DNA from: UBA9732 sp963615565
GTDB taxonomy: Bacteria; Spirochaetota; Spirochaetia; Sphaerochaetales; Sphaerochaetaceae
NCBI GenBank assembly: GCA_963615565.1
Contig: CAVEGR010000127.1
Location: forward strand, 1 to 22,584
Length of the DNA: 22,584 nucleotides
Reading direction: 5' to 3'
Notes under the pieces: model-generated
What the model saw: only the letters and a program-made list of their open reading frames with translations
Told to the model about the DNA's origin: nothing
The model's database searches: none
Position numbers and translations under genes: made by a program
In this document: positions 15,695 to 22,576 of the stretch, in pieces
How the letters are laid out: each line of letters starts with the position of its first letter
Numbering within the stretch: the stretch's first letter is position 1

Positions 15695-15722
15695 TTGCAA
15701 AAAGGGCAAAATTCAGTACAAT
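15695..15722 (+). promoter_or_regulatory. Candidate promoter of the sulfatase-maturase gene
   Basis: TTGCAA at 15695-15700 and TACAAT at 15717-15722 with a 16-bp spacer. The -10 ends seven bases before ATG 15730, and no Shine-Dalgarno is present, suggesting a leaderless transcript. The -35 lies inside GGTTTTGCAAAAAGG (15691-15705), a relative of the palindrome dispersed elsewhere in the window. Confidence 0.45.
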
Positions 15723-15729
15723 TACATAG

Positions 15730-16860
15730 ATGAAATCAATAACTTTTTTAATTAAACCAGTTTCCTCTTTATGTAACATGAGATGTAAATATTGTTTTTA
15801 TGCAAATGAGGCACAAAATAGAGAAATAAAAAATTTTGGAACAATGAGCCTGAAAACTGCAGATAAACTCATTCAAGAAGCTGTCAATGCAACAGATAAA
15901 AACGGCTCAATTATTTTTGCTTTTCAGGGTGGAGAACCAACATTAGCTGGACTTGATTTCTATAAACATTTCATTGAAGAAGAGAAGAAATATTCTTCAA
16001 GATCTTTTTATCACAGCATTCAAACTAATGCATATAATCTCAATGAAAATTGGGCAAGTTTTTTTAAAGAAAATGACTTCCTTGTTGGAGTGTCTGTTGA
16101 CGGATATGAAAAGCTTCATAACATAAACAGAGTCACAGCCTCTGAAGAAGGAACTTTTGATAGAGTTGTAAAGAATATTGGGTTACTGAAAAAATATGAC
16201 GTACCTATTAATGCCTTATGTGTTGTGACAAAACAGACAACTATCAAGCCGCATAAAGTTTATAACAAATTAAAAGAGTTAGGTTTTACAGATTTGCAAT
16301 TTATTGCCTGCCTTGATCCTATGGAAAGACAACGAGGACAAGAGCAATATTCATTAACTGCTGATGAATATGCAAGCTTTTTGTGTGCTGTTTTTGATAA
16401 CTGGTATAGAGACTGGAAAAATGATTGTTATACCAGTGTTCGGTTATTTGAAGACTACATACATCTTTTAGTAGGAAGAAAACCATCCACTTGTGCAGCT
16501 ACTGGAAAATGTGGTTCTTACTTAGTAATAGAAGCAGATGGTAGTCTCTTTCCTTGTGATTTCTATGTCCTAGATCCATGGAAACTGGGAAATATTCATA
16601 CAATATCGGCATTACAGGCCATTGAATGTAAGATATCGGCACAATTTCAAGAAGAAGGAAATAAGCGTCCCGCCAAGTGCAAAGACTGCAAATGGGAATG
16701 TCTTTGCCATGGCGGTTGTATGCGTGATTTAGTCCAAACAGAGGCTGGTACGGACAACTATTATTGCAAAGCTTATAAGTTCTTTTTTGAATATTCTTAT
16801 GAAAGACTCATAGAGATTGCAAAAAATGAAGCTTCTCTTACACAAGTTTTCATGTCTTAG
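15730..16860 (+). CDS. Anaerobic sulfatase-maturating enzyme (radical SAM, SPASM)
   Basis: It converts the active-site Cys (or Ser) of sulfatases to formylglycine without oxygen, using S-adenosylmethionine and iron-sulfur clusters. The radical-SAM cluster motif CNMRCKYC gives C15, C19 and C22. FQGGEPTLAG follows, typical of this subgroup, and SIQTNAYNL and VGVSVDGYEKLHNINR match the anSME core. The C-terminal SPASM region supplies the auxiliary-cluster cysteines: CAATGKCGSYLVIEADGSLF, PCDFY, and CKDCKWECLCHGGC with a final YYCKAYK. The 376 residues match the family (about 370-400). The only obvious client here is the CTPSR sulfatase. The gene lacks a ribosome site and has a -10 seven bases before ATG. 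Its stop lies 16 bases from the convergent fucosidase stop. Confidence 0.93.
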   Translation: MKSITFLIKPVSSLCNMRCKYCFYANEAQNREIKNFGTMSLKTADKLIQEAVNATDKNGSIIFAFQGGEPTLAGLDFYKHFIEEEKKYSSRSFYHSIQTNAYNLNENWASFFKENDFLVGVSVDGYEKLHNINRVTASEEGTFDRVVKNIGLLKKYDVPINALCVVTKQTTIKPHKVYNKLKELGFTDLQFIACLDPMERQRGQEQYSLTADEYASFLCAVFDNWYRDWKNDCYTSVRLFEDYIHLLVGRKPSTCAATGKCGSYLVIEADGSLFPCDFYVLDPWKLGNIHTISALQAIECKISAQFQEEGNKRPAKCKDCKWECLCHGGCMRDLVQTEAGTDNYYCKAYKFFFEYSYERLIEIAKNEASLTQVFMS

Positions 16861-16876
16861 AATTTTTGCAATAACC

Positions 16877-18229
16877 TCAGCCCTGTGACAGAATAAATTT
16901 AATTGTAAAATCCTTAAGAGGAAACTCGCTTCTCTGCCTTGGTTCTCCTGGAGTATAAAGCATAATTCGTTGTAAACCAGACTTTAAATGAACAGAAGAG
17001 CAAATACCTAAAGACTTTTTTCCTTGCTTCATTGAAAAGACAAATGAATCATCATTTGTATCCAAACACAATTTGCACTCTTTTTCTAACTTATCGTCAA
17101 GTTCATATTCAACAATATAGTTTCCTTCTTCACTAATAAGAACATTCCAGCAATAACCTGTTATTATTTTGTGAAGAGAGTAATACTCTGCGCCACTGTA
17201 TCTATGCAAAGCCATTCCATTTGAAGGACAAAGTTCTGAAAGTTGTTTTGCATTTGCATCATTTTCTTTTGTTGCAAAACCTTCTTTATCTATTATTTTC
17301 CCAATACCAAGTAGGACTTCTTTTTCAAAAGGAACAATAGAGCCATCTCCCATTGGACCTATGTTCAATAAGTAATTTCCGCCATTACTTACAACTTTCT
17401 TGATATTAGAAGATATATCCTGTATTTTTTGCTCTAAATTGCTCCTCTCTTGCCAACTTCTATAACCCCACGTTGCATGGTATACCGTAGCAGGAGTTTG
17501 CCAAGGCACATCCAAATTACAATCAGGTAAAGTATTGTCAGGCATAGTTACAAAGTCGCCAAAATCATTCCACACACGGCCATTAACCATGATTTGAGGT
17601 TGTAATCTATGAGCAAGTTCATACACTATCTTGGATTGCTCATATGTTGGAGCTCCCATATCCATCCAAAGTTCACAAATAGGTCCATAATTTGAAAGAA
17701 GTTCTGTAAGTTGTTCCAAATTATATTTCATGTGCTCTGGTGGAATTGGATCTGAATTATGGAGACTTATTGGCAGAGCCAAAGGATAATGCCAATCAAT
17801 CCACGAAAAGTATAACCCAAACTTTAGACCTGCATTTTGACATTCTGTTGCAAGCTCTTTTACCAAATCTCTATGACAAGGTGATTGTGCACAATTATAG
17901 CTTGTTGTTTTTGTGTCAAAAAGGCAAAAACCATCATGATGCTTTGATACAAAGACTATGTAATTCATTTTGGAGTCTTTTGCAAGTTTTACTATTTCTT
18001 TTGCATCAAAAGCATCTGCTGTAAAAGTTTTTGCTAGATTTTCATAATCTATTTGAGGAATATCTCCGTGAGATAATATTTGTTCACTATATCCTATTTC
18101 TACACGTTTACCATTCCAAACTCCTCCGCAAACAGAGAACAGTCCATAATGAATAAACATACCGTACTTTAAATCAAGCCAATTCTTAATTGAGTTTTCT
18201 TGTTCTTTACTTAGCCACTGTATTTTCAT
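16877..18229 (-). CDS. GH29 alpha-L-fucosidase, apparently cytoplasmic
   Basis: It removes alpha-linked L-fucose from oligosaccharides. The 450-residue protein has the GH29 barrel: KYGMFIHYGLFS (H27), VFVSKHHDGFCLFDTKTTSYN with the conserved HHDGF at 97-101, GLKFGLYFSWIDWHYP, and ELWMDMG with the probable nucleophile Asp190. NGGNYLLNIGPMGDGSIV marks the family's barrel end, followed by a beta-sandwich-like tail. There is no signal peptide, so it works on imported substrate. The start ATG at 18229 has no ribosome site; TATAAT is six bases upstream. Upstream lie four phased 11-bp repeats (18274-18317), possible activator sites. It converges on the sulfatase maturase gene. Retaining mechanism is family knowledge; the linkage preference cannot be read. 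The acid/base residue cannot be assigned confidently, as it varies across GH29. Confidence 0.93.
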   Translation of the reverse strand: MKIQWLSKEQENSIKNWLDLKYGMFIHYGLFSVCGGVWNGKRVEIGYSEQILSHGDIPQIDYENLAKTFTADAFDAKEIVKLAKDSKMNYIVFVSKHHDGFCLFDTKTTSYNCAQSPCHRDLVKELATECQNAGLKFGLYFSWIDWHYPLALPISLHNSDPIPPEHMKYNLEQLTELLSNYGPICELWMDMGAPTYEQSKIVYELAHRLQPQIMVNGRVWNDFGDFVTMPDNTLPDCNLDVPWQTPATVYHATWGYRSWQERSNLEQKIQDISSNIKKVVSNGGNYLLNIGPMGDGSIVPFEKEVLLGIGKIIDKEGFATKENDANAKQLSELCPSNGMALHRYSGAEYYSLHKIITGYCWNVLISEEGNYIVEYELDDKLEKECKLCLDTNDDSFVFSMKQGKKSLGICSSVHLKSGLQRIMLYTPGEPRQRSEFPLKDFTIKFILSQG

Positions 18230-18235
18230 GTTATG

Positions 18236-18241
18236 ATTATA
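18236..18241 (-). promoter_or_regulatory. -10 element of the fucosidase gene
   Basis: TATAAT on the minus strand ends six bases before the ATG at 18229, so transcription would begin at or next to the start codon. The surrounding GTTATATAAT is the same as at the thioredoxin-like gene. No good -35 is visible, consistent with activator dependence. Confidence 0.5.
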
Positions 18242-18273
18242 TAACTTGCTAATAGCAGAAAGAAAGAGTCATT

Positions 18274-18317
18274 TCTAGCTCAATTCTAGCTCAATTCTGT
18301 CTCAATTCTATCTCAAC
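18274..18317 (-). repeat. Four tandem 11-bp repeats upstream of the fucosidase promoter
   Basis: Plus-strand units: TCTAGCTCAAT at 18274-18284 and 18285-18295, TCTGTCTCAAT at 18296-18306, TCTATCTCAAC at 18307-18317. An 11-bp period is about one helical turn, so the units repeat on one DNA face. They lie about 45-88 bases upstream of the predicted fucosidase start site, an activator position. AraC-type proteins bind direct repeats, so the regulator at 11910-14123 is a candidate. Confidence 0.75.
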
Positions 18318-18366
18318 CAAACGTCAAAATTTTAAGCCTAAGTTTATTTTAGAAAAAATACTCTCA

Positions 18367-18388
18367 AGAGGTTTTTGCAAAAACCTCT
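18367..18388. terminator. Perfect 22-bp palindrome at the end of mscL
   Basis: AGAGGTTTTTGCAAAAACCTCT is self-complementary over its full length of 22 bases: arms 18367-18377 and 18378-18388. Reading on the minus strand after mscL, the stem is followed a few bases later by ATTTTTT. It is the best copy of the dispersed intergenic palindrome in this window and probably ends the mscL transcript. Confidence 0.65.
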
Positions 18389-18413
18389 CAAAGTTTTACA
18401 ACTTCATAGAGAT

Positions 18414-18785
18414 TTATTTCTGGTTCTCTTCTTTCTTAATACGTTCTTCAGCTTCTGTCTTTAGCCTATTCATAGCACGAACAATTGTGAAAAGAACAAG
18501 TGCTGTGAGCAAGAATTGAATAATGGCCTGTAGCAATGAGCCATAGCGAATTGCAATTTCTGAGGACGTATCAGTTGCAGCTTTGAGTACAATTCTAAGT
18601 TCAGAGAAGTCCATATCGCCAATAAGGAAGCCCAAAATTGGATTGAGGATATCGGAAACAAAGGACTGAACAATAGATGTGAACATTCCGCCAACAATGA
18701 TACCTACTGCCATGTCAACAACGTTTCCACGTGAGATAAAAGTCTTAAATTCAGCAAAAAATCCTTTCTTTTCTGTATCTGCCAT
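18414..18785 (-). CDS. mscL: Large-conductance mechanosensitive channel MscL
   Basis: An inner-membrane channel that opens on membrane tension and releases solutes during hypo-osmotic shock. The 123-residue protein has the amphipathic N-terminus FFAEFKTFISRGNVVDMAVG, the pore helix GIIVGGMFTSIVQSFVSDILNPILG, a short periplasmic loop (about 62-77), the second helix AIIQFLLTALVLFTIVRAMNR, and a charged C-terminal bundle. Length is normal for the family. The start ATG at 18785 has GGGAGGG upstream. It is divergent from the alcohol dehydrogenase gene with 100 bases between. This is a housekeeping gene, not part of the glycan locus. Confidence 0.96.
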   Translation of the reverse strand: MADTEKKGFFAEFKTFISRGNVVDMAVGIIVGGMFTSIVQSFVSDILNPILGFLIGDMDFSELRIVLKAATDTSSEIAIRYGSLLQAIIQFLLTALVLFTIVRAMNRLKTEAEERIKKEENQK

Positions 18786-18814
18786 AAAAACCCTCCCGTA
18801 AAGAAGCTTTTGTA

Positions 18815-18826
18815 TGCAAAAACCTC
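18815..18826. repeat. Half copy of the dispersed palindrome
   Basis: TGCAAAAACCTC preserves one arm of the palindrome seen intact at 18367-18388. The other arm is degraded (AAGCTTTTG just before it). It lies between the divergent mscL and alcohol dehydrogenase genes, so here it cannot be a gene-end terminator. Confidence 0.5.
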
Positions 18827-18885
18827 TAAAACTTAAGTGATTTTAAGCTAAAAATGCAATATAGTGAACATATTAGGAGTGCAGA

Positions 18886-20070
18886 ATGAATAGCTTTTCA
18901 TACAGATGTCCAACTAAATTAGTTTTTGGCAAAGATTCTATTGCTAAAGTCGCTCAAGAAATCAAAACAGCTGGTGGAACCAACGTTCTTTTGATCTACG
19001 GCGGAGGCTCCATCAAAAAGAACGGCATTTATGACAAGGTCACAGAGAGCCTCAAACAGGCAAACATTCCATACACAGAGCTTTCCGGAGTCAGGCCAAA
19101 TCCACGTTTGGACTTTGTCTTACACGGAATTGAGGTTGTGAAAAATAAAAATATCGATTTTATACTCGCTGTTGGTGGTGGTTCTGTTATAGATACCTGT
19201 AAAGCTATCTCCTTTGGTAGTGTTATCCCTCAGGACAAAGACGTGTGGGAAGATTATTTCATGGTAAAAGGTTGCGCAATCCCCAAAGGAATCACTCTTG
19301 GTGTGGTTCTCACAATCCCGGCCGCCGGCTCAGAGATGTCAAATTCGTGTGTAATCACAAATGACAAGACGTTAAACAAGCGTGGTACTAACAGTGAAAA
19401 CAACTATCCTACTTTTGCGGTCATGGACCCTCAAGTGTGTTTTTCTCTTCCAGCATTCCAGACAGCTTGTGGAGCGGCGGACATGCTTAGCCATCTCATG
19501 GAGCGATACTTCTCTAACACACAAGATGTTGCAATCACAGATTCTCTAATTGAAGCCACCATGAAAGTGATTTTGCAATATGGTCCACTGGCCATCAAAG
19601 AACCTAATAACTACAGCTACAGGGAGCAATTAATGTTTGCTGCTACAATGGCCCATAATAATCTTTTTGGTTGTGGAAGAGAGCAAGACTGGGCCAGTCA
19701 TTGGCTTGAGCATGAGCTTTCTGGGCAATATGACATTGCACATGGAGCTGGACTTGCAATCATGACTCCTGCGTGGATGAAATATGTAAACAAGGCAAAT
19801 CCAATGCGTTTTGCTCAATTTGCATCTAAAGTTATGGGAAGTGATATTCCATTAACTGATACAGAGAATCTAGTACAAGATGGCATTAGCAGGCTTGAAA
19901 GCTGGTTTAAAGCTCTTGGCCTTCCTACAAGACTCAGTGAAATTGATATTGATGACCAAGACTTTGAGACAATGGCAACTCGCATGCTTACTGGTGGCCG
20001 TGTAACTGCTGGCGCTCTTATGAAGCTTCACCATGAAGATATTGTCAACATTTATAGGCTTGCGCTTTAA
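18886..20070 (+). CDS. Iron-containing alcohol dehydrogenase (YqhD/BdhA-like)
   Basis: A cytoplasmic NAD(P)H-dependent aldehyde/alcohol oxidoreductase of about 394 residues. The N-terminal Rossmann-like domain has YGGGSIKKNGIYD (38-50) and the nucleotide motif AVGGGSVIDTCKAI (95-108). The metal site is formed by D199 and H203 (AADMLSHLMERYF), H272 (SHWLEHELSG) and H286 (DIAHGAGLAI), matching the YqhD/butanol-dehydrogenase pattern; H276 is the usual extra His. Start: AGGAG at 18875-18879, six bases before ATG. It could reduce fermentation aldehydes, or lactaldehyde arising from fucose breakdown. The family is broad and the second option is speculation, as the sequence is closer to YqhD than to FucO. 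Confidence 0.93.
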   Translation: MNSFSYRCPTKLVFGKDSIAKVAQEIKTAGGTNVLLIYGGGSIKKNGIYDKVTESLKQANIPYTELSGVRPNPRLDFVLHGIEVVKNKNIDFILAVGGGSVIDTCKAISFGSVIPQDKDVWEDYFMVKGCAIPKGITLGVVLTIPAAGSEMSNSCVITNDKTLNKRGTNSENNYPTFAVMDPQVCFSLPAFQTACGAADMLSHLMERYFSNTQDVAITDSLIEATMKVILQYGPLAIKEPNNYSYREQLMFAATMAHNNLFGCGREQDWASHWLEHELSGQYDIAHGAGLAIMTPAWMKYVNKANPMRFAQFASKVMGSDIPLTDTENLVQDGISRLESWFKALGLPTRLSEIDIDDQDFETMATRMLTGGRVTAGALMKLHHEDIVNIYRLAL

Positions 20071-20098
20071 TGAGAATTCACGGTTTTTGAGTTCTTAA

Positions 20099-20126
20099 AG
20101 GGTTTTACAAGCTATTGCAAAACCCT
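20099..20126. terminator. Bidirectional terminator between convergent genes
   Basis: AGGGTTTT (20099-20106) pairs with AAAACCCT (20119-20126), an 8-bp stem around a 12-base loop. It lies between the alcohol dehydrogenase stop (20070) and the nucleotidyltransferase stop (20137), which converge. The arms resemble those of the dispersed palindrome but the centre is expanded. Confidence 0.6.
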
Positions 20127-20136
20127 AACACTGCCC

Positions 20137-21045
20137 TTAATTCTGCCAAAGTTTCTCTGGATAAAAACCAAGACTGGTCTTTAATGCAAGATTTTGCTTG
20201 ACTGTTTCTCTGTCCTCTTTGTACGTCATTCCAAACCATTTTTCTGAAGTTGAGAAAACTTTGATAGAACCAAGACCCTTTTTCACCACTTCTCCTGCAA
20301 AGTTAGGAAGAAGAACTTCTGCCTTTGGCTGAGAAGCATTTTCTTTGATAAATCTATCAAAGTATTCGGTCATTGAATCAAAAATAGTAGGAGTAAAGCC
20401 AAAGAAGTTCATTGAAACCCACTCATCGCCAGTAAGATAAACATCCCCTTCTGGAAGATGAGATACAATCTTATCTCCTTCATATTCAATCTTTGTATTT
20501 TCTCTCATTTCCTGTAGAAAACCATCTTTAACCTGGCAAATTCCTCTAGAAACACTACCCATTGGGCTCATTGTGTTTTTAAGCAAATATCCAACCATAG
20601 CATGTTCTGTACTGCAATTTTCCAAACCAGAAAGATATGTACCTAAAATATTGTAGGCTTCTCTACCATAGTAATCATCTGCATTAATAACAGTAAACGG
20701 TGTTTTCATAACATCTTTTGAACAAAGAACTGCATGAATTGTTCCCCAAGGCTTAGTTCTTTCAGAAGAAAGCTTAATTTGCTCTTCAGTTAAAAGGCTT
20801 TCTCTAGTTTGGAATACATATTCTGCATCCATGTTTCTTGCAATTCTGTCAAAAAGACGCTCTCTAAAATCCTTTTCAATATCAGGTCTAATGATAAATA
20901 CTACTTTTCCGTAGCCACTCATATGAGCATCAAAAACACTGTAATCCAAAAGTGTTTCACCATGTGCTCCAACTGGGTCTATTTGCTTTACTCCACCGTA
21001 ACGGGATCCCATGCCTGCGGCAAGAACTAATAAAGAAGGTTTCAT
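20137..21045 (-). CDS. Sugar nucleotidyltransferase-like protein (NTP_transferase fold)
   Basis: A 302-residue protein with the nucleotide-binding signature LAAGMGSRYGGVKQIDPVG (8-26), followed by RPWG-like TKPWGTIHAVL (98-107) and the metal-binding VINADDYYG (119-127; D123 and D124). This is the fold of NDP-sugar pyrophosphorylases and choline-phosphate cytidylyltransferases. The product cannot be read. The start ATG at 21045 has AGGAG eight bases upstream. It stands alone, convergent with the alcohol dehydrogenase, and may serve envelope or capsule sugar synthesis. Confidence is high for family and low for substrate. Confidence 0.88.
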   Translation of the reverse strand: MKPSLLVLAAGMGSRYGGVKQIDPVGAHGETLLDYSVFDAHMSGYGKVVFIIRPDIEKDFRERLFDRIARNMDAEYVFQTRESLLTEEQIKLSSERTKPWGTIHAVLCSKDVMKTPFTVINADDYYGREAYNILGTYLSGLENCSTEHAMVGYLLKNTMSPMGSVSRGICQVKDGFLQEMRENTKIEYEGDKIVSHLPEGDVYLTGDEWVSMNFFGFTPTIFDSMTEYFDRFIKENASQPKAEVLLPNFAGEVVKKGLGSIKVFSTSEKWFGMTYKEDRETVKQNLALKTSLGFYPEKLWQN

Positions 21046-21065
21046 TCTAGGTCTCCTAACGTTTT

Positions 21066-21085
21066 GAGGTTTCCGTAAAAACCTC
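21066..21085. terminator. Hairpin of the dispersed palindrome type
   Basis: GAGGTTT (21066-21072) pairs with AAACCTC (21079-21085) around a 6-base loop. It keeps the outer arms of GAGGTTTTTGCAAAAACCTC. It lies between the end of the cation transporter (21182) and the start of the nucleotidyltransferase (21045), both minus strand, so it may close the former's transcript. Confidence 0.5.
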
Positions 21086-21181
21086 TACACCATCATATTA
21101 TCATAAAAACCAAACTAAACTTCAACTGTTCAGTAACGTAGTACAGTATAGTAGCTTAACACAGGGTTTTAGCACAGAGGA

Positions 21182-22336
21182 TTAGCACAGTGGCCTGTCA
21201 ATTTCAACTATGAAGTATAGCTGTGTATTCCACTTAACATTTTCACTCAAATAGTTAGCCAAAAATTCGCTTGTGTAATTCTTATCCTGAGGCACTTCAC
21301 AGTCCAAAACCACATTAGTGTGAGAGGGTCCATCCACCATTCTGATGTCATGAAAGTGCAATGTAGGGTCAAGTTTTTGCAGTTTCTCCCCAATTTGGGC
21401 CATCAAAGCATCCATTTTAGGGTCCCCCACAATCAGGGGATCCATATGAATTGTAAGTGCAATACCCATCTTATTTCTGAAATCGCGCTCAATATTATCA
21501 ATCTTATCGTGCGCCTCCAGCATACTCATGGACGCATCCACTTCCACGTGCACCGTGACAAAATCATTATGTACACCATAATTATGAATGGCCAAATCAT
21601 GAATGCCACGCACCACGTCATACGACATAAGCGCATCCGTGATCTCCTTCACCCTCTGAGGTGTTGGCACTATCCCAATAATTGGCTCCAGCTCTTCCTG
21701 TAGAGTCTTAATGCTACTAATTATCACAAAAATGGACACGCACAAACCAAGCCAGCCGTCTACATTCACCTTGAAAACGCCCATAATCACCATGGCCACC
21801 AAGATAGCAAATGTGGAAATGATATCGTTTCGTGTGTCCTCTGCATTGGCCTGTAGCGTGTTGGAATCAATTGCCTTGGCAAAGTCTTTGTACACCACCA
21901 TTTGCGCCACTTTCACCAATATAGCCAATGCAAGCATCACATATGTGACCACGCTAATAGACAGCTCCTGTGGCCACAATATTTTACATACCGATTCCTT
22001 TGCAAACAAAAGCCCCATGGTTAACATAAAAAGGGCAATCACAAATCCTACTACGTACTCATATCTTGCATGTCCATATGGGTGCTCATGATCAGGCTTC
22101 TTACTGGCCAGCTTAAATCCTACAATTGTCAAAATGCTTGTAGCACAATCAGATAGGCTATTTGTTGCATCTGCAATGATACTTACGCTGTGTGATGCTG
22201 TTCCTACAACAAGTTTTGCAACACCTATGACTAGATTTGTAACAATTCCAAACACTCCTGCAACATTTGCATAGCGCTGTCTTACCACAGAGTCCTGAGT
22301 ATTCTTGTAATCCTTAATAACCAACTGTTTAAGCAT
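21182..22336 (-). CDS. Cation diffusion facilitator, predicted Mn2+ exporter
   Basis: An inner-membrane metal-proton antiporter of 384 residues. About six helices lie in residues 25-215, followed by a cytoplasmic ferredoxin-like dimer domain (about 225-305) and a further C-terminal extension of about 80 residues with a repeated dimer-domain-like pattern. The transport site is NSLSD in helix 2 (N59, D63) and DTRND in helix 5 (D167, D171). An N-D-D-D set is the arrangement reported for manganese CDF proteins such as MntE, versus D-D-H-D in zinc YiiP. HEHPYGHARYE (83-93) is the usual family loop. There is no ribosome site; TACAAT lies eight bases before ATG 22336. It is divergent from tRNA-Arg. 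Family is certain; the metal is inferred from the residues. Confidence 0.93.
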   Translation of the reverse strand: MLKQLVIKDYKNTQDSVVRQRYANVAGVFGIVTNLVIGVAKLVVGTASHSVSIIADATNSLSDCATSILTIVGFKLASKKPDHEHPYGHARYEYVVGFVIALFMLTMGLLFAKESVCKILWPQELSISVVTYVMLALAILVKVAQMVVYKDFAKAIDSNTLQANAEDTRNDIISTFAILVAMVIMGVFKVNVDGWLGLCVSIFVIISSIKTLQEELEPIIGIVPTPQRVKEITDALMSYDVVRGIHDLAIHNYGVHNDFVTVHVEVDASMSMLEAHDKIDNIERDFRNKMGIALTIHMDPLIVGDPKMDALMAQIGEKLQKLDPTLHFHDIRMVDGPSHTNVVLDCEVPQDKNYTSEFLANYLSENVKWNTQLYFIVEIDRPLC

Positions 22337-22359
22337 TAAGCGCTATTGTAACCCCTAGC

Positions 22360-22389
22360 TTGCATAAATGTATAGCAAAGTTTTAAAAT
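22360..22389 (+). promoter_or_regulatory. Candidate tRNA-Arg promoter
   Basis: TTGCAT at 22360-22365 and TAAAAT at 22384-22389 with an 18-bp spacer, ending ten bases before the mature tRNA. A start site near 22396 would leave a leader of only a few bases. Confidence 0.4.
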
Positions 22390-22398
22390 TATTGTTAC

Positions 22399-22470
22399 GG
22401 GTCCATAGCCCAACGGATAAGGCGCATCCCTCCGGAGGATGAAATGCGGGTTCAATTCCCGCTGGACCTA
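22399..22470 (+). tRNA. tRNA-Arg (anticodon CCG)
   Basis: The 72-base sequence folds as a tRNA. The acceptor GGGTCCA (22399-22405) pairs with TGGACCT (22463-22469), with a G-T first pair. The D arm has three pairs, GCC with GGC, around CAACGGATAA. The anticodon stem CATCC/GGATG holds loop CTCCGGA with anticodon CCG (codon CGG). The T arm is GCGGG, TTCAATT, CCCGC. Discriminator is A. CCA is not encoded, so it must be added after transcription. Confidence 0.93.
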
Positions 22471-22507
22471 AAATAGGAAGAGCTCTGCAAGGAGCCCTTC
22501 CTATTTT
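22470..22507 (+). terminator. Strong terminator right after tRNA-Arg
   Basis: An 11-bp stem AAAATAGGAAG (22470-22480) with CTTCCTATTTT (22497-22507), one A-C mismatch, then a 4-bp GCTC/GAGC (22482-22485 and 22492-22495) around a 6-base loop, followed by ATT. The stem uses the tRNA discriminator base. Confidence 0.8.
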
Positions 22508-22529
22508 ATTGGACATAATGGGAATTGAT

Positions 22530-22576
22530 GCTTTGCGGTAGGAAGACGCGAATACGTGGAGCGTCTGAAGCAAAGC
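22530..22576 (+). other. Structured, G/C-richer sequence at the right edge, probably cut by the window
   Basis: Two nested perfect helices: GCTTTGC (22530-22536) with GCAAAGC (22570-22576), and AGACGC (22544-22549) with GCGTCT (22561-22566), with an asymmetric internal loop (7 and 3 bases) and an 11-base apical loop. No open frame explains it. It may be the start of a structured RNA, a leader or a recombination-site-like element. I cannot assign a class. Confidence 0.4.

Noticed and set aside
18274..18317. Possible CRISPR array or satellite
   Set aside because: The units are only 11 bp and directly abut with no spacers, and no cas genes are present.
18886..20070. Calling the alcohol dehydrogenase FucO (lactaldehyde reductase)
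   Set aside because: Its motifs and ligand spacing follow the YqhD/BdhA group; the fucose context alone is not enough.
21320..22091. Two plus-strand open frames of about 126 residues within the cation exporter gene
   Set aside because: They are antisense shadows, rich in His and Ile from reversed membrane-helix codons, with no ribosome sites.
22355..22573. A 72-residue open frame on the minus strand over the tRNA, with a GPAGIEPAF-like segment
   Set aside because: It is the antisense of tRNA-Arg and its terminator. Spurious proteins of the AGIEP type are a well-known artefact of reading tRNA genes backwards.
22530..22576. Integron attC site, since treponemes can carry chromosomal integrons
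   Set aside because: No GTTRRRY-type core site borders the structure and no integrase is in view.
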